A DNA stretch of 64,000 bases, from positions 4,751,821 to 4,815,820 of the forward strand of contig CP159373.1 in assembly GCA_032595685.2 (NCBI GenBank), read 5' to 3'. This stretch comes from Candidatus Electrothrix aestuarii (GTDB lineage Bacteria > Desulfobacterota > Desulfobulbia > Desulfobulbales > Desulfobulbaceae). This document shows, in pieces, positions 26,579 through 36,446 of the stretch; positions within the stretch are counted from its first letter, which is position 1; each line of letters opens with the position of its first letter. The notes below the pieces were generated by a model. The model was not told the DNA's origin, searched no databases, and worked only from the letters and a program-made list of their open reading frames with translations. The position numbers and the translations under genes are program-made.

Positions 26579-27547
26579 CTACAGTTCCAGAGCTGCCGCC
26601 GCCTGCTCCACAATCCGCTCATAATCATCCCGCGCAAACCAATTTAGGTCCTGATTTTTCCTGAACCAGGTCATCTGCCGTTTCGCATACCTCCGGGTAT
26701 CGCGGATCAGATACTCCAGCATCTCCTCCTGTGTCCATTCCCCGGAGAGCAGGTTATTGACATGCTTATAGCCGATGGACCGCATGGAAGGCAGCTCCGG
26801 GGCATAGCCCATACTCCGCAAACGCTCCACCTCCGCAATCAGGCCCTGCTCCAGCATGATCTGCGAGCGCTGGGCGATCCGCTGATAGAGCTGCTCCCGC
26901 TCACAATCTAGCGCCACCTGAAAGACTCGGGTGAAGCGCGCTCTCTGATTCTTTTTCTGCTCTTGCTGCTCGGCAATGAGTTCAGTCCAGGTGCGACCGG
27001 AGCTCAGATATATTTCCAGGCCCCGTAATAAGCGCTGGGTATCATTGCTATGCACCCGCGCTCCTGCCACCGGATCAATCCGGCAGAGTTCCGCGTGGAG
27101 CACCTCACGCCCTTCCTGCTCAAGACGTTCGCGCAGCTCTACCCGAATTGCTTCATCCGTGGGCAGGCCAGCACACAAGCCCTCAAACAGGGCCTTGAGA
27201 TACAGCCCGGTACCGCCGGTCAGCAGCACAGTACGATTGCGAGAGGCAATCTCCTCAATGGCTGCTAAGGCATCATGGACAAAGCGGGCCGCATTGTACT
27301 GATCATCCGGGACAATGATATCGATGAGGTGATGAGGAACCAAGGCCTGTTCTTCCTGGCTTGGCTTGGCCGTGCCAATGTCCATATGGCGATAGACCTG
27401 CATGGAGTCCATGCTGATAATCTCGCAGTCAAAGCGCTGAACTAATTGGAGAGAGAGAGCGGTTTTGCCCACAGCAGTAGGACCAACCAAGACGATAATT
27501 GGACAATCAATGCTTGTTAAAGAGGGAGCTATTGCAGGATGTTTCAC
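26579..27547 (-). CDS. miaA: tRNA dimethylallyltransferase MiaA
   Basis: The 322-residue enzyme has the P-loop GPTAVGKTAL, the DSMQVYRHMDIGTAKP motif, LTGGTGLYLKALFEG, and the C-terminal RYAKRQMTWFRK. It adds a dimethylallyl group to A37 of tRNAs that read codons starting with U. Its ATG overlaps the stop of the upstream ComEA-like gene by 4 bp. The 3' end is the apparent docking point of the adjacent toxin-antitoxin module. Confidence 0.95.
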   Translation of the reverse strand: MKHPAIAPSLTSIDCPIIVLVGPTAVGKTALSLQLVQRFDCEIISMDSMQVYRHMDIGTAKPSQEEQALVPHHLIDIIVPDDQYNAARFVHDALAAIEEIASRNRTVLLTGGTGLYLKALFEGLCAGLPTDEAIRVELRERLEQEGREVLHAELCRIDPVAGARVHSNDTQRLLRGLEIYLSSGRTWTELIAEQQEQKKNQRARFTRVFQVALDCEREQLYQRIAQRSQIMLEQGLIAEVERLRSMGYAPELPSMRSIGYKHVNNLLSGEWTQEEMLEYLIRDTRRYAKRQMTWFRKNQDLNWFARDDYERIVEQAAAALEL

Positions 27548-28038
27548 GATTTTTTCTCAGCAGGAGCAAAACAGAGGAGTGGACTCAGACGGGCTGTCAG
27601 CTTAGGCCCGATACCCTTAACGCGGATAAAATCATCAGGCCCGGTGATGTCTCCCTGCTCTTCCCGAAAGGCGATGATACGTGCTGCCAGTTTAGGACCG
27701 ATCCCTGGCAGCAACATCAGGCTTTCCTGATCTGCCTGATTCACCGGCAAGGGGAGATTGAAGAGCTGGGTGATCTCCGGCGGAGCCACCCCGCAGGGCA
27801 TATCTGGAGTAATGGCAAGCGCACCAGGAGGCAGTGCAGTCTGACTCGCCTGCTCGCTGGATACGCTCTGGGGCACACGGATGACCTCTGCCTTTTCCCC
27901 GTCTTGGGCAGGGACAAGATAATACAGGGAGGCTTGATGCTCGGACTCCGAGGAAAAACTGCTGAAGGCCAGGATCAGCACTCCCAGCAGAAGGAGGACA
28001 GGAACACGAAAATCCCGTTCTGCTCGTTCTTCCGCCAC
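27544..28038 (-). CDS. ComEA-like helix-hairpin-helix protein
   Basis: The 164-residue protein has a membrane anchor at about 12-28, a linker, and a tandem helix-hairpin-helix domain (LLPGIGPKLAARIIAFRE and VKGIGPKLTARLS). Such proteins bind double-stranded DNA at the cell surface and may take part in DNA uptake. It starts with GTG, and its stop overlaps the miaA start. Confidence 0.8.
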   Translation of the reverse strand: MAEERAERDFRVPVLLLLGVLILAFSSFSSESEHQASLYYLVPAQDGEKAEVIRVPQSVSSEQASQTALPPGALAITPDMPCGVAPPEITQLFNLPLPVNQADQESLMLLPGIGPKLAARIIAFREEQGDITGPDDFIRVKGIGPKLTARLSPLLCFAPAEKKS

Positions 28039-28067
28039 CAGCCCCTCTGATCAATACCTGTTTATAA

Positions 28068-28643
28068 TTACTGTTCGATGTATTGACGAATCATATGGAT
28101 GGCATCCGCAGAATCCCATTCTGCTGGCCCTCGGAACTTCTCCCGGATAATACCTTCCTTATCCAGGATAAAGGTTTCCGGCACTCCGGTAAGACCGTAG
28201 TTCATCCCCACCTGATTCCCTTCATCAATAAGAATAGGCAAGGTGATATCCAATTTTTTGGCAAAGTTTACCGCGTTATTGGCCTCATCGCTGTACAGCA
28301 CAGCCAGCATCTTGAACTGATCTTGGGGAAGGGTCTTGTAAAGATTCTGCATAGCGGGCATTTCGCTCACACAGGGAGGGCACCAGGTGGCCCAGAAATT
28401 GAGAAAAACCACCTGCCCCTTGAGCTGGGAAAGGGTCCAAGTCCGGCCCTCAATATCTGTGAGGGTGAAATCCGGGGCCTGATTCCCCACCACAGGAGGG
28501 CCATCAGGCTGCATGGTAATCACCCGAGGCATGGGCTCCTCAGACATCTTTTTCAGCGGCTTTTGCTCCTTATCCTCCTGACCGCAGGCAGCAAGAAAGA
28601 GCGTAAGACTAAGGATCAGGAGAAAAAATACTGTTTTTTGCAT
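28068..28643 (-). CDS. TlpA/ResA-type thioredoxin-fold lipoprotein
   Basis: I use the second methionine (28643), which gives the signal peptide MQKTVFFLLILSLTLFLAAC with a lipobox cysteine. The thioredoxin fold has WATWCPPC and the cis-proline loop TGVPETFILD. It would act as an extracytoplasmic thiol-disulfide reductant, for example in cytochrome c maturation. The gene lies 29 bp upstream of the ComEA-like gene and is probably cotranscribed with it. Confidence 0.85.
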   Translation of the reverse strand: MQKTVFFLLILSLTLFLAACGQEDKEQKPLKKMSEEPMPRVITMQPDGPPVVGNQAPDFTLTDIEGRTWTLSQLKGQVVFLNFWATWCPPCVSEMPAMQNLYKTLPQDQFKMLAVLYSDEANNAVNFAKKLDITLPILIDEGNQVGMNYGLTGVPETFILDKEGIIREKFRGPAEWDSADAIHMIRQYIEQ

Positions 28644-28703
28644 ATCAACAAATTGCTTCAACGAAGGCATATTGTGCTCCGTAAAATGTTATCGAACGGT
28701 TTC

Positions 28704-29123
28704 CTACAACTCACTTGCCAGGGAAATCCCGGGGTACGCCTCATAGCGAGCCAGAAAGGCGGCAAAATCCCAGTCCATCGTATCAAGATGATGCAGAAAC
28801 TCAGGACGGACCACATAGACCTCTGCTTGCAGTAGAGTATCCAGCAAGGTACCCTCTTCCAAGGCGACCTGGACCTGCTCACGGGCATACATCTCGCCCT
28901 CAAAGCGATCAAGGGACGCCCAAGTCGAATCCGGCAGATCCTGGTACAGACAGCCCTGCACCAATCCACCCGCATCAGGAAAAATCCCAGGATAGCTCAG
29001 TCCTTTCACGGCCCGACGGGTATAGCCCTGGAGGGTGGCCGGGACCGAAGTTGGTGGGTTGCAGCCGGATATCTCCTGCATAAGCTCTGCGCACATCAGG
29101 GTGCCATAGGCAAAGAGATGCAT
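28704..29123 (-). CDS. Gamma-glutamylcyclotransferase-like protein (AIG2-like)
   Basis: The 139-residue protein begins MHLFAYGTLM, the family substrate loop, and has GCLYQDLP and DRFEGEMY further on. Members release 5-oxoproline from gamma-glutamyl compounds. A 5-oxoprolinase is encoded 9 kb away at 38503, so the two could serve one cycle, although this is inferred. The gene lies 23 bp after cimA on the same strand. Confidence 0.85.
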   Translation of the reverse strand: MHLFAYGTLMCAELMQEISGCNPPTSVPATLQGYTRRAVKGLSYPGIFPDAGGLVQGCLYQDLPDSTWASLDRFEGEMYAREQVQVALEEGTLLDTLLQAEVYVVRPEFLHHLDTMDWDFAAFLARYEAYPGISLASEL

Positions 29124-29146
29124 GTTTCTGCCTTCCTTATCAAATC

Positions 29147-30736
29147 TTATGCGTTTTTTTGGGCGTCTTTCATCAGCTTATAGTTGACTGCATCCTCCAG
29201 GGCCTGCCAGCTGGCCTCAATGATATTGAAGGATACACCAACCGTACTCCAATGGGTCTCCTCATCCCGGCTATCCACCAGAACCCGTACCTTGGCACCG
29301 GTTCCGTGCTCACCGGAGAGTACGCGCACCTTATAATCAGCCAACTCCATTTCCTCCAGCCGAGGATAAAAACGGAGCAAGGCCTTACGCATGGCCTTAT
29401 CCAGGGCATTGACCGGACCTTCGCCCAACGAGGCAGTATGGGCCTCCTGGCCATCTACGGTCAGACGAATGGTGGCCTCGGTGAGGGAGGCTGCATCCAT
29501 TCGGTACTTATTATTCATTACCCGGAAGCCTTCCAGGGTGAAAAAATGAGGTTTGATGCCCATTGCCCGCCGCATGAGCAGCTCAAAGCTGGCCTCGGCA
29601 CCTTCGTACTGAAAGCCCTGGTTTTCCAGTTCTTTCAGATCCTGAATAATCTGGGTCATGGCCGGATCATCAGCCTTGAGGTTGAGACCATACTTGATTG
29701 CCTTATGCAGCACATTGGATTTGCCTGCCTGATCCGAGATCAGGATACGGCGGATATTGCCCACCTTTTCCGGCTCGATATGCTCATAGGTGATGGGGTT
29801 ACGCTGCACTGCGCTGACGTGGATGCCCCCTTTATGGGCAAAGGCCGACTCACCCACATAGGGCTGGTAGCGATTATGGGGCAGGTTGGCCAACTCGTTA
29901 ATCAGACGGGAGGTGGAATACAGCTTGTCGATATGCTTGCCCACTGCGGCCTCATGCCCCATCTTGCAGACCACAGCCGGGATGATGGAGGTCAGGTTGG
30001 CATTGCCGCAACGCTCACCGTAACCGTTCATGGTTCCCTGCACTTGGGTGCATCCCAAGGAGATCCCGATCAGGGCGTTGGCCACTGCGGTCTCCGAGTC
30101 ATTATGGGGATGAATACCGATCTTGGCGCTACTGCCCTGCTCTGCCAGGAACTGCTTTACCCGTTCAATGATGGGCGGGACCTCATGGGGCAAAGTTCCG
30201 CCGTTGGTATCGCAGAGGGCCAGGGTCTCGGCCCCGCCTTTGATGGCTCGGCCCAAGGTCGCCAGGCAGTATTCCCTGTTATTCTTAAAGCCGTCAAAGA
30301 AATGCTCGGCATCATAGATCAGATGCCTGACATGGGGGCGGAGATAGGCCAGCGAATCTTCGATAATCAGCAGATTGTCTTCCAGCTTAATGCGCAGGGC
30401 ATCATGGACATGGATATCCCAGCTCTTGCCAAAGATAGTGATGGCCGGGGTCTGAGCCGCGATCAGGGCCTGCAGGTTGGGGTCCTTATCCGCAGGATTC
30501 TGGAAATGGCGGGTGGCGCCAAAGGCTGAGAGTTGGGCGTGCTCAAGTTTCACCCCCTTCATCCGCTCGAAATACTCCACCGCCAAGGGGTTGGAACCGG
30601 GCCAGCCGCCCTCAATAAAATCAATCCCCAGCTTGTCCAGCTGCTTGGTGATCTTGATTTTATCGTCAACCGACAGGTTAAAATTCTCAGCCTGGGTTCC
30701 GTCCCGGAGGGTGGTATCGTAAAATTCTATGGTCAT
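29147..30736 (-). CDS. cimA: (R)-citramalate synthase CimA
   Basis: The 529-residue protein begins IEFYDTTLRDGTQAENFNLS and has the TIM-barrel motifs HPHNDSETAVANAL and GYGERCGNANL. A LeuA-type C-terminal regulatory domain lies at about 380-525. The length and the DTTLRDGTQ form fit the CimA group. It condenses acetyl-CoA and pyruvate to citramalate, starting the threonine-independent isoleucine route. A long plus-strand ORF across it is a shadow. Confidence 0.93.
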   Translation of the reverse strand: MTIEFYDTTLRDGTQAENFNLSVDDKIKITKQLDKLGIDFIEGGWPGSNPLAVEYFERMKGVKLEHAQLSAFGATRHFQNPADKDPNLQALIAAQTPAITIFGKSWDIHVHDALRIKLEDNLLIIEDSLAYLRPHVRHLIYDAEHFFDGFKNNREYCLATLGRAIKGGAETLALCDTNGGTLPHEVPPIIERVKQFLAEQGSSAKIGIHPHNDSETAVANALIGISLGCTQVQGTMNGYGERCGNANLTSIIPAVVCKMGHEAAVGKHIDKLYSTSRLINELANLPHNRYQPYVGESAFAHKGGIHVSAVQRNPITYEHIEPEKVGNIRRILISDQAGKSNVLHKAIKYGLNLKADDPAMTQIIQDLKELENQGFQYEGAEASFELLMRRAMGIKPHFFTLEGFRVMNNKYRMDAASLTEATIRLTVDGQEAHTASLGEGPVNALDKAMRKALLRFYPRLEEMELADYKVRVLSGEHGTGAKVRVLVDSRDEETHWSTVGVSFNIIEASWQALEDAVNYKLMKDAQKNA

Positions 30737-30876
30737 ATTGAGTATCCCTTTCGTAAGCAGGTCTTTTTTCTAAACGAGTCAAGAGAATATCATAAACAGA
30801 TAGCCCAAGGAATGCAATCCTTTCAACACCCCTCCAGCATTCTCTATGTTACTCCACCCGAGGGAAGAAAAACCAC

Positions 30877-31317
30877 TCACACATCCCGCTGTGTATTCCT
30901 GGAAACAAAAAAAGCCCCGAGGGCAGCAATAACCAAGCCCTGAAAAGGGGTCAGCCAAAGATTGGAGAGCTTGATCAAATCCAGCTGAGAAAGCTTGGCA
31001 AAAGGACTCAAGAGAATGGTCAGGATGACAGTTGCCAGATAGGCAAGTGAAAGAAAATCCGCAAGGCGAAAGAAAAAGCGATCAATGGTCACAATTTCAT
31101 CAGGATCTGCCTCGCGGGTCGCATCGGCAATCAGGGTACCGATAATCAAAAAAAACGTCGGCACAAAGGTCGGCAGGATCAGCGCCCAGGCCTCTTTTGC
31201 CTCACTGCCGTATTTCCCTAACACGGTTTGGAAAAAGAGCAAGGCAAAGAGAAAGCCGGAGCCGGAAAACCAGATGAGCACCAGCCTTTTCTGACTTTCA
31301 CCAACAGGGATACGCAT
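30877..31317 (-). CDS. Hypothetical four-helix membrane protein
   Basis: The start is placed at the ATG at 31317, with GAGGAGG 5 nt upstream; the longer reading has no ribosome site. The protein of about 146 residues has membrane segments near 15-33, 45-65, 83-103 and 118-138. No family motif is evident. It lies directly downstream of the heme-sensor gene, so it may act with it at the membrane. Confidence 0.65.
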   Translation of the reverse strand: MRIPVGESQKRLVLIWFSGSGFLFALLFFQTVLGKYGSEAKEAWALILPTFVPTFFLIIGTLIADATREADPDEIVTIDRFFFRLADFLSLAYLATVILTILLSPFAKLSQLDLIKLSNLWLTPFQGLVIAALGAFFVSRNTQRDV

Positions 31318-31354
31318 GACACCCTCCTCAAAGGCAGGCATAGGGGCCTGCACC

Positions 31355-32263
31355 CTAGTCATATTTTTTTAGCTGATCAAGCCGCTTAAAGAGAATAACC
31401 AGGCTCCGTTTCAGCAGATTGGTAGCATGATAGAGATGGTCTAATTCATCATTGGATTCCGAAGGATTGGTGTAGACCAATTCGGTTTCAAGCTTCCCTG
31501 CCGCAATAGCCTCAGCACTTCTGGTCAGCCGAACCAAACGAATAACCACGGAGTGAATGAAAAGTAGATTAATGGCAATAATAACGAGGACGAAGATAAT
31601 AGTCCAGGGATTAACCAATGACCTGATGACCTCCCGTGCCCCGACCGCAGGCAAGCTCACACTGACAATACCACGCACCTCACCAACCTTATAGCCAAAG
31701 GCCTTTTCCGCACCATATTTGGCAATAACCGCAGCTGGCGCATCAGCAGGATCACCATGACATTTCAGGCATTCCTGCTGAACCAGGACCGGACGGGCAT
31801 ATCGATACGATCCCCCCTCATATCGTTCCACAAACTCAAGCGACTTGTCCGCTTTAAAGGCCTTGATGGCAGAGTTCTCAAATTCGTCCGGGGCATTATC
31901 CTCATGCCGATAATCATCGCTGGTCACCCGAAAGGTTGCCCGTGTCGCCTCCTTATTAGCGATCATGGACAACTCCCGCGTGGCCAGCGCTGGATTTTTT
32001 CCGTAAAAGGCACCGCCATCCGCCGCATTTTCCCGAGAAAGAAACTCATGATACCCAGGAACCAGCTTCTGCACCCAGACCATACCGGTCTGGGAAACCC
32101 AAGAGCGAAAGGCTATAACCTGATCCGCCACTGCGCCAGCCTCATGTCGAGCGGTGTAGGTCCTTAAGGAAGAGAATGTGGTCACAAAAGCACCAGCCGT
32201 GAGCAACATTGTCAGAGCAAAAACGCCAAGAAATTTCAGCGGAATGCTTACCTTTCTCCTCAT
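31355..32263 (-). CDS. Tll0287-like heme-binding sensor with HAMP
   Basis: The protein has an N-terminal membrane segment (8-28), a periplasmic Tll0287/DUF3365 domain ending in CLKCHGDP, a c-type heme site, then a second membrane segment (about 220-243) and a HAMP-like linker to the end. It stops without a kinase or methyl-accepting domain. It would sense redox or gas through the heme. The start is supported by GAGGTG 4 nt upstream. Confidence 0.82.
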   Translation of the reverse strand: MRRKVSIPLKFLGVFALTMLLTAGAFVTTFSSLRTYTARHEAGAVADQVIAFRSWVSQTGMVWVQKLVPGYHEFLSRENAADGGAFYGKNPALATRELSMIANKEATRATFRVTSDDYRHEDNAPDEFENSAIKAFKADKSLEFVERYEGGSYRYARPVLVQQECLKCHGDPADAPAAVIAKYGAEKAFGYKVGEVRGIVSVSLPAVGAREVIRSLVNPWTIIFVLVIIAINLLFIHSVVIRLVRLTRSAEAIAAGKLETELVYTNPSESNDELDHLYHATNLLKRSLVILFKRLDQLKKYD

Positions 32264-32493
32264 ATATCACCTCATTATTTTCATCTGTTCACCCTCCCCT
32301 TCTTATACAAACATTCTGAACCGGATGTCCACTGAAACATCGGCAAAGGAGAAAGTGGTGCAACAGATCTCCCCCCCTGACTGCTAAGAGATAAAAAGGA
32401 ACAAGACCGACTGACACGGAGAGCAATCCTACTGCAATGCCACAATTTCCTGACAGCAATCATGCTGACAGGCAGAGTTGAAGCCCTCTCCTT

Positions 32494-33434
32494 TCAGGAA
32501 AGCATCCCGGCAACAACCTGCTGAAGATATCTATAGAATGCCCTGGTCTTTTCCATAGCCTCCAGACTTGTCTTGCCGTAGCTCTCTACCGGAAAATCCC
32601 AGCCCCCTTGATCATAATAGTTATAGAGGATTGAACTGTAATTCTTCTTGTTATTATAGACATGTTTGGTGTTGGCAGGATGATGGACATTGACAACGAA
32701 TTTCTTTCCTGTACCGTTTGTGCCGACAAATTTCTCAAAGTCCTTATTATCAATCACCACCACGTCTTCTGCTCCGCTTTCCTTCACCGCGTTCTTAATA
32801 ATCTTCATATTCTGATTCTGGGCACCACCGAGAAGAAGCAGGAGCTTGCTCTGCTTGGAGTTGATGAAGCGCTGGGCAAGGTTATAGAGATAGCCCGTAC
32901 CTCGGCAGGGCTCACTGTATTTCCACCATTCTCGCTTATACTGGGATTTGCCATTCTCATCCCAACAGCACATGGCCTGGGTAAACTGGATCTGCTCTGG
33001 AATCGATGCAAAGAAGCCGCTTTTACCAAAGTCATCCAGGCTCATCTCAGCAAGGTTCTTGGTTTGCTCGTTGATGGTAAGCAGCACCTTCTCATCAATG
33101 AGTTTTTCCACCCCGAGCGCCTTGAGCAGCAAGGCCAGATTCACGGCCATGCCGCCCTTGTACACAGATTGAAGGCAGGCCTTTTTCATATCGCCCTGCT
33201 CTTCCAAGGTCTTTTGCATATCCTTGAGGGCGGTGTAGCTGGTTGCCAAGCCGCAGACAGTCACTACGGGATCTGGGGATAGGTCCCGGCAGGGGCAAAG
33301 TAGAGGCTGTAGTTGTTGACCTCTGATATCTTATCGCCGAGGTGGACCTGATTATCCAGGGCAAATTGGATAAGGTCAAGCTCGCTGTTATGCTGGGTAT
33401 AGTCAATACATCGTTCGCAAATATTACTGGTCAT
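32494..33434 (-). pseudogene. Split gene of unknown function, one-base frameshift at about 33265
   Basis: The first part starts MTSNICERCIDYTQ (strong GAGGAG 6 nt upstream of the ATG at 33434) and stops at 33264 after GTYPQIP. The other frame resumes at once with VTVCGLATSYTALKD and runs to 32494. One missing G (CCCGTAG for CCCGGTAG) explains the break; alternatively, the TAGTG overlap could allow restart. The FAPAGTYPQIP and VNVHHPAN segments remind me of uracil-DNA-glycosylase-like folds, but I do not claim that identity. Confidence 0.5.
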
Positions 33435-33673
33435 ACGGATCTCCTCATACTGCATAATATCATTATATTAAACTACTCATTAGCCAAGCAAGCACACTCC
33501 CCCCTCCTTTACATACCAATCACCTCCCAGAGTCCTTCGATATTGCCGGATACGTTGACAGCGCTCAGCATACTGGATAAGTTACATTTTTCCTTCTGCA
33601 TGCTCAACCGATGAATAACGCGAAGGTATACAAGGGGTATAATCTGATAATTTTTCCGCAAGAGGCAGAGACA

Positions 33674-34840
33674 TTGAAATATGATTTCGACCGAATAATA
33701 GAAAAAAAAGGTATCAATTCGGTAAAATGGGAATTCATGGAGTTTCTCACCAAAGATATCGACAAGGACACTCTTCCTTTTTGGATAGCAGACATGGATT
33801 TTATGTGCCCTCCCCCTCTGCTTGAAGCCATCAAAGAGCGTGCCGACAAGTTTACTCTTGGATACAGTATGGCTGATGATACATATCACGAGGCTGTCTG
33901 CAATTGGATGGAACGACGGTTTAGCTGGAACATACACCCTTCTGATATCTTCATAAGTCCCGGCGTGGTGAAAGGCATCGAAAATCTCATCCTGAGTCTG
34001 ACCACAGCAGGAAACGGCATCATTATTCAAAAACCGGTATATTACCCGTTCTCAGCCATCATTCAGCAGACCGGGCGTACCGTGGTTAATAACGCCCTGA
34101 TAAATACTGCTGGATTCTATGAGATAGACTTTCAGGATCTGCAACGCAAGGCGCAAGACCCGGCAAACAAGATGCTGCTTTTATGCAGTCCTCATAACCC
34201 GGTCGGCAGAGTTTGGACGGAGCAGGAACTGAGACAGGTTGCAGAAATATGCCTGGAAAACGACGTGATCCTCGTGTCCGATGAAATTCATTTCGACCTG
34301 TTGAGAAAAGGCGTCACCCACATTCCCCTTGCCAGGCTTTATCCTGAAGAAGACAGGATCATTACCTGTACCGCACCGAGCAAGACCTTTAATACCGCCG
34401 GGCTCCAGATCTCAAACATCATTATAAAAAACAAGACGTTTCAAAAGAAATGGTCGGAGATTGCAGGCATGGAACTCCCCTCACCACTTGCTCTTACAGC
34501 AGTAAAGGCAGCGTATAACGAGGGGGAAGAATGGCTGGAACAACTGCTTGTCTATCTGGATGAAAACTTTTCTTTTCTGGATCAGTACATCAAGGAAAAA
34601 ATACCCAAGGCAAAATTCTCAATCCCGCAAGGAAGCTACCTGGCCTGGATTGATTTCAGCCCTTACGGATATGACGACAAGGAACTCGACAGAATACTTA
34701 TTCAGGAGGCCAAGGTTCTGCTTGAGGCGGGAACCATATTTGGGCCGGAAGGTGCGGGCTTCCAACGAATGAATATAGCCTGCCCGAGAGCTACTCTTGA
34801 GCAAGGTCTGGAAAGAATATCTACAGCATTACATGGGTAA
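33674..34840 (+). CDS. PatB/MalY-type PLP lyase (cystathionine beta-lyase-like)
   Basis: The enzyme has LPFWIADMDF near its N-terminus, then TLGYSM, CSPHNPVGRVW, SDEIHFD and the PLP lysine in APSKTFNTAGLQ, all typical of the MalY/PatB group. Members cleave C-S bonds in cystathionine and related substrates. I choose the TTG at 33674 because GAGG is 8 nt upstream and the protein then begins like relatives (KYDFDR). An ATG at 33611 is the longer alternative without a ribosome site. The gene stands alone and converges on the TPR gene. Confidence 0.85.
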   Translation: MKYDFDRIIEKKGINSVKWEFMEFLTKDIDKDTLPFWIADMDFMCPPPLLEAIKERADKFTLGYSMADDTYHEAVCNWMERRFSWNIHPSDIFISPGVVKGIENLILSLTTAGNGIIIQKPVYYPFSAIIQQTGRTVVNNALINTAGFYEIDFQDLQRKAQDPANKMLLLCSPHNPVGRVWTEQELRQVAEICLENDVILVSDEIHFDLLRKGVTHIPLARLYPEEDRIITCTAPSKTFNTAGLQISNIIIKNKTFQKKWSEIAGMELPSPLALTAVKAAYNEGEEWLEQLLVYLDENFSFLDQYIKEKIPKAKFSIPQGSYLAWIDFSPYGYDDKELDRILIQEAKVLLEAGTIFGPEGAGFQRMNIACPRATLEQGLERISTALHG

Positions 34841-34976
34841 CCTGCATTCTCACCACGTTTCTCCTGTGATCCTGTCCTATGAATATCCTGAAGTAATCCC
34901 AGTTGGTTCTGCGTAGCCTGCTTGTTCTCTCGACGAATACGGAGCAATGTGTTGTGTTTCACATAGAAAGGACATT

Positions 34977-36407
34977 TTACGTCTCTTTCCTCCGAATAAA
35001 TCGAAGCATTCGGCCTATCAGACTGGATTGTTTTTGTAGCTCAATGCGGACTTCCTTCAATGCCCCGCGCCAGTCTTCCAAATCCGGTTGCTCAAGTTCT
35101 TCTGCAATTTCCACGGCCCGACTCAGGTAGGGTTCAGCCTTGGCTGGTTTATCCTGGGTGACATAGATCCAGGCGATATTCGCCCTGATGCTTGCCTCTA
35201 ATTCTTCTGCGCCAAGCTTCTCTGCTTTTTCCAGGCTCTGTTCATGATACTTCAATGCGGTACTGTGATCCTCTTTGGCTGAGTATATCATACCTATATT
35301 ATTGAGGACCACGCACTCCTGCTGTTCTTCACCACAATCTCGCATAAGGGCTAAATCCTGCTCGGAATACTTCAGGGCCGTATCGTAATCCCCCTGTGCC
35401 CTATATACTTGAATGATATTGTTCAGCTCCTCGCTTTCCGTTTCCACATCCTCGTTTTCCCGACTGAGCGCCAAGGACTGTTCAAAGTATTCCAGCGCAG
35501 AAGGAAATTCGCCCTGCGCCTGGTACACTGCACCTATGTTGTTCAGCACTTTGCTTTCGCTTTCCTTTTCACCCATCTCCCGTAATATGCTAAGGCTTTG
35601 TTCCAGATACTCCAGGGCCTTTGCATACTCTTTTTTCGTATTATAAATCGAAGCAATATTCTCCAAGGCCAGGGCTCCTGCTTCTTTACAATCGATATTT
35701 TCACATATATCAAGGCATTGTTCAAGATACTCCATAGCCTGGTCGTTATTCCCCTGTTCGAGACAGAGTACACCGATCTCACGCAAAAGCCTGGCTTCCC
35801 GGTTGTGGTCGCGGATCTCACGGGCTATAAAGAGGGCCTGTTCATACAAGGACAGAGCCTCTGAATAGCGGTCCATATCCCAAAGAATTGATCCTGCCTG
35901 GCAGAGACAGGATACCTGTTCCTCCTTGCGTTCTTCGGGCAGCGCAGCGGCAGCGGCCTGGAAAAACTGCACAGCATCGCTATAGTGATATTGCAATAAA
36001 TACAGCATGGCCAAGTTGGTACAGATCTCTGTTTCAGAGACCTGCCATTCTTTGAGAACAGCTACTGGTTGTGTATTATGCTCTTTCAAATCACTAATAA
36101 CGGCCTGGGCGTTCTCCCTTGCCAGAAGAAGCGATTGCTCTGCGTGGTAAAATTCGCCAACAGCAATAGCCTGACCAGCCTTCTCTCTCAACTCCTCTAC
36201 TTCCGGGAAATAACACTTGAAGCCCTCAAAACGCTCCAGTATCTCCTTATAGTGAATGGCCATTTCTTGCAGTCTGACGACCAGATCATCAGAATGCACA
36301 CCCTGTTTTTTCAACACCATGAAAAAACCAGCAGCAGCCCTCTCTGTTATGTGAAATTTCTCTGCACATAGTGCAAAGATATCTGATGCGTCAGTACGTT
36401 TCTGCAT
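34977..36407 (-). CDS. TPR-repeat protein 1
   Basis: The 476-residue protein has a short helical N-terminal domain (FHITERAAAGFFMVLKKQGV) and then a long run of tetratricopeptide repeats with the pattern ALxYxEQSLxxxRE ... LNNIGxVYxAQGE, from about residue 130 to 440. There is no signal peptide and no enzyme domain. It is a paralogue of the next gene upstream, 39 bp away. TPR proteins are scaffolds; the partner is unknown. Confidence 0.75.
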   Translation of the reverse strand: MQKRTDASDIFALCAEKFHITERAAAGFFMVLKKQGVHSDDLVVRLQEMAIHYKEILERFEGFKCYFPEVEELREKAGQAIAVGEFYHAEQSLLLARENAQAVISDLKEHNTQPVAVLKEWQVSETEICTNLAMLYLLQYHYSDAVQFFQAAAAALPEERKEEQVSCLCQAGSILWDMDRYSEALSLYEQALFIAREIRDHNREARLLREIGVLCLEQGNNDQAMEYLEQCLDICENIDCKEAGALALENIASIYNTKKEYAKALEYLEQSLSILREMGEKESESKVLNNIGAVYQAQGEFPSALEYFEQSLALSRENEDVETESEELNNIIQVYRAQGDYDTALKYSEQDLALMRDCGEEQQECVVLNNIGMIYSAKEDHSTALKYHEQSLEKAEKLGAEELEASIRANIAWIYVTQDKPAKAEPYLSRAVEIAEELEQPDLEDWRGALKEVRIELQKQSSLIGRMLRFIRRKET

Positions 36408-36446
36408 GATAAGTTTGGTACTCCTTGGCTATATTCATCCTGCGGC

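Noticed and set aside
29159-30529. Plus-strand 456-aa ORF over cimA
   Set aside because: Antisense shadow of a clearly conserved enzyme.
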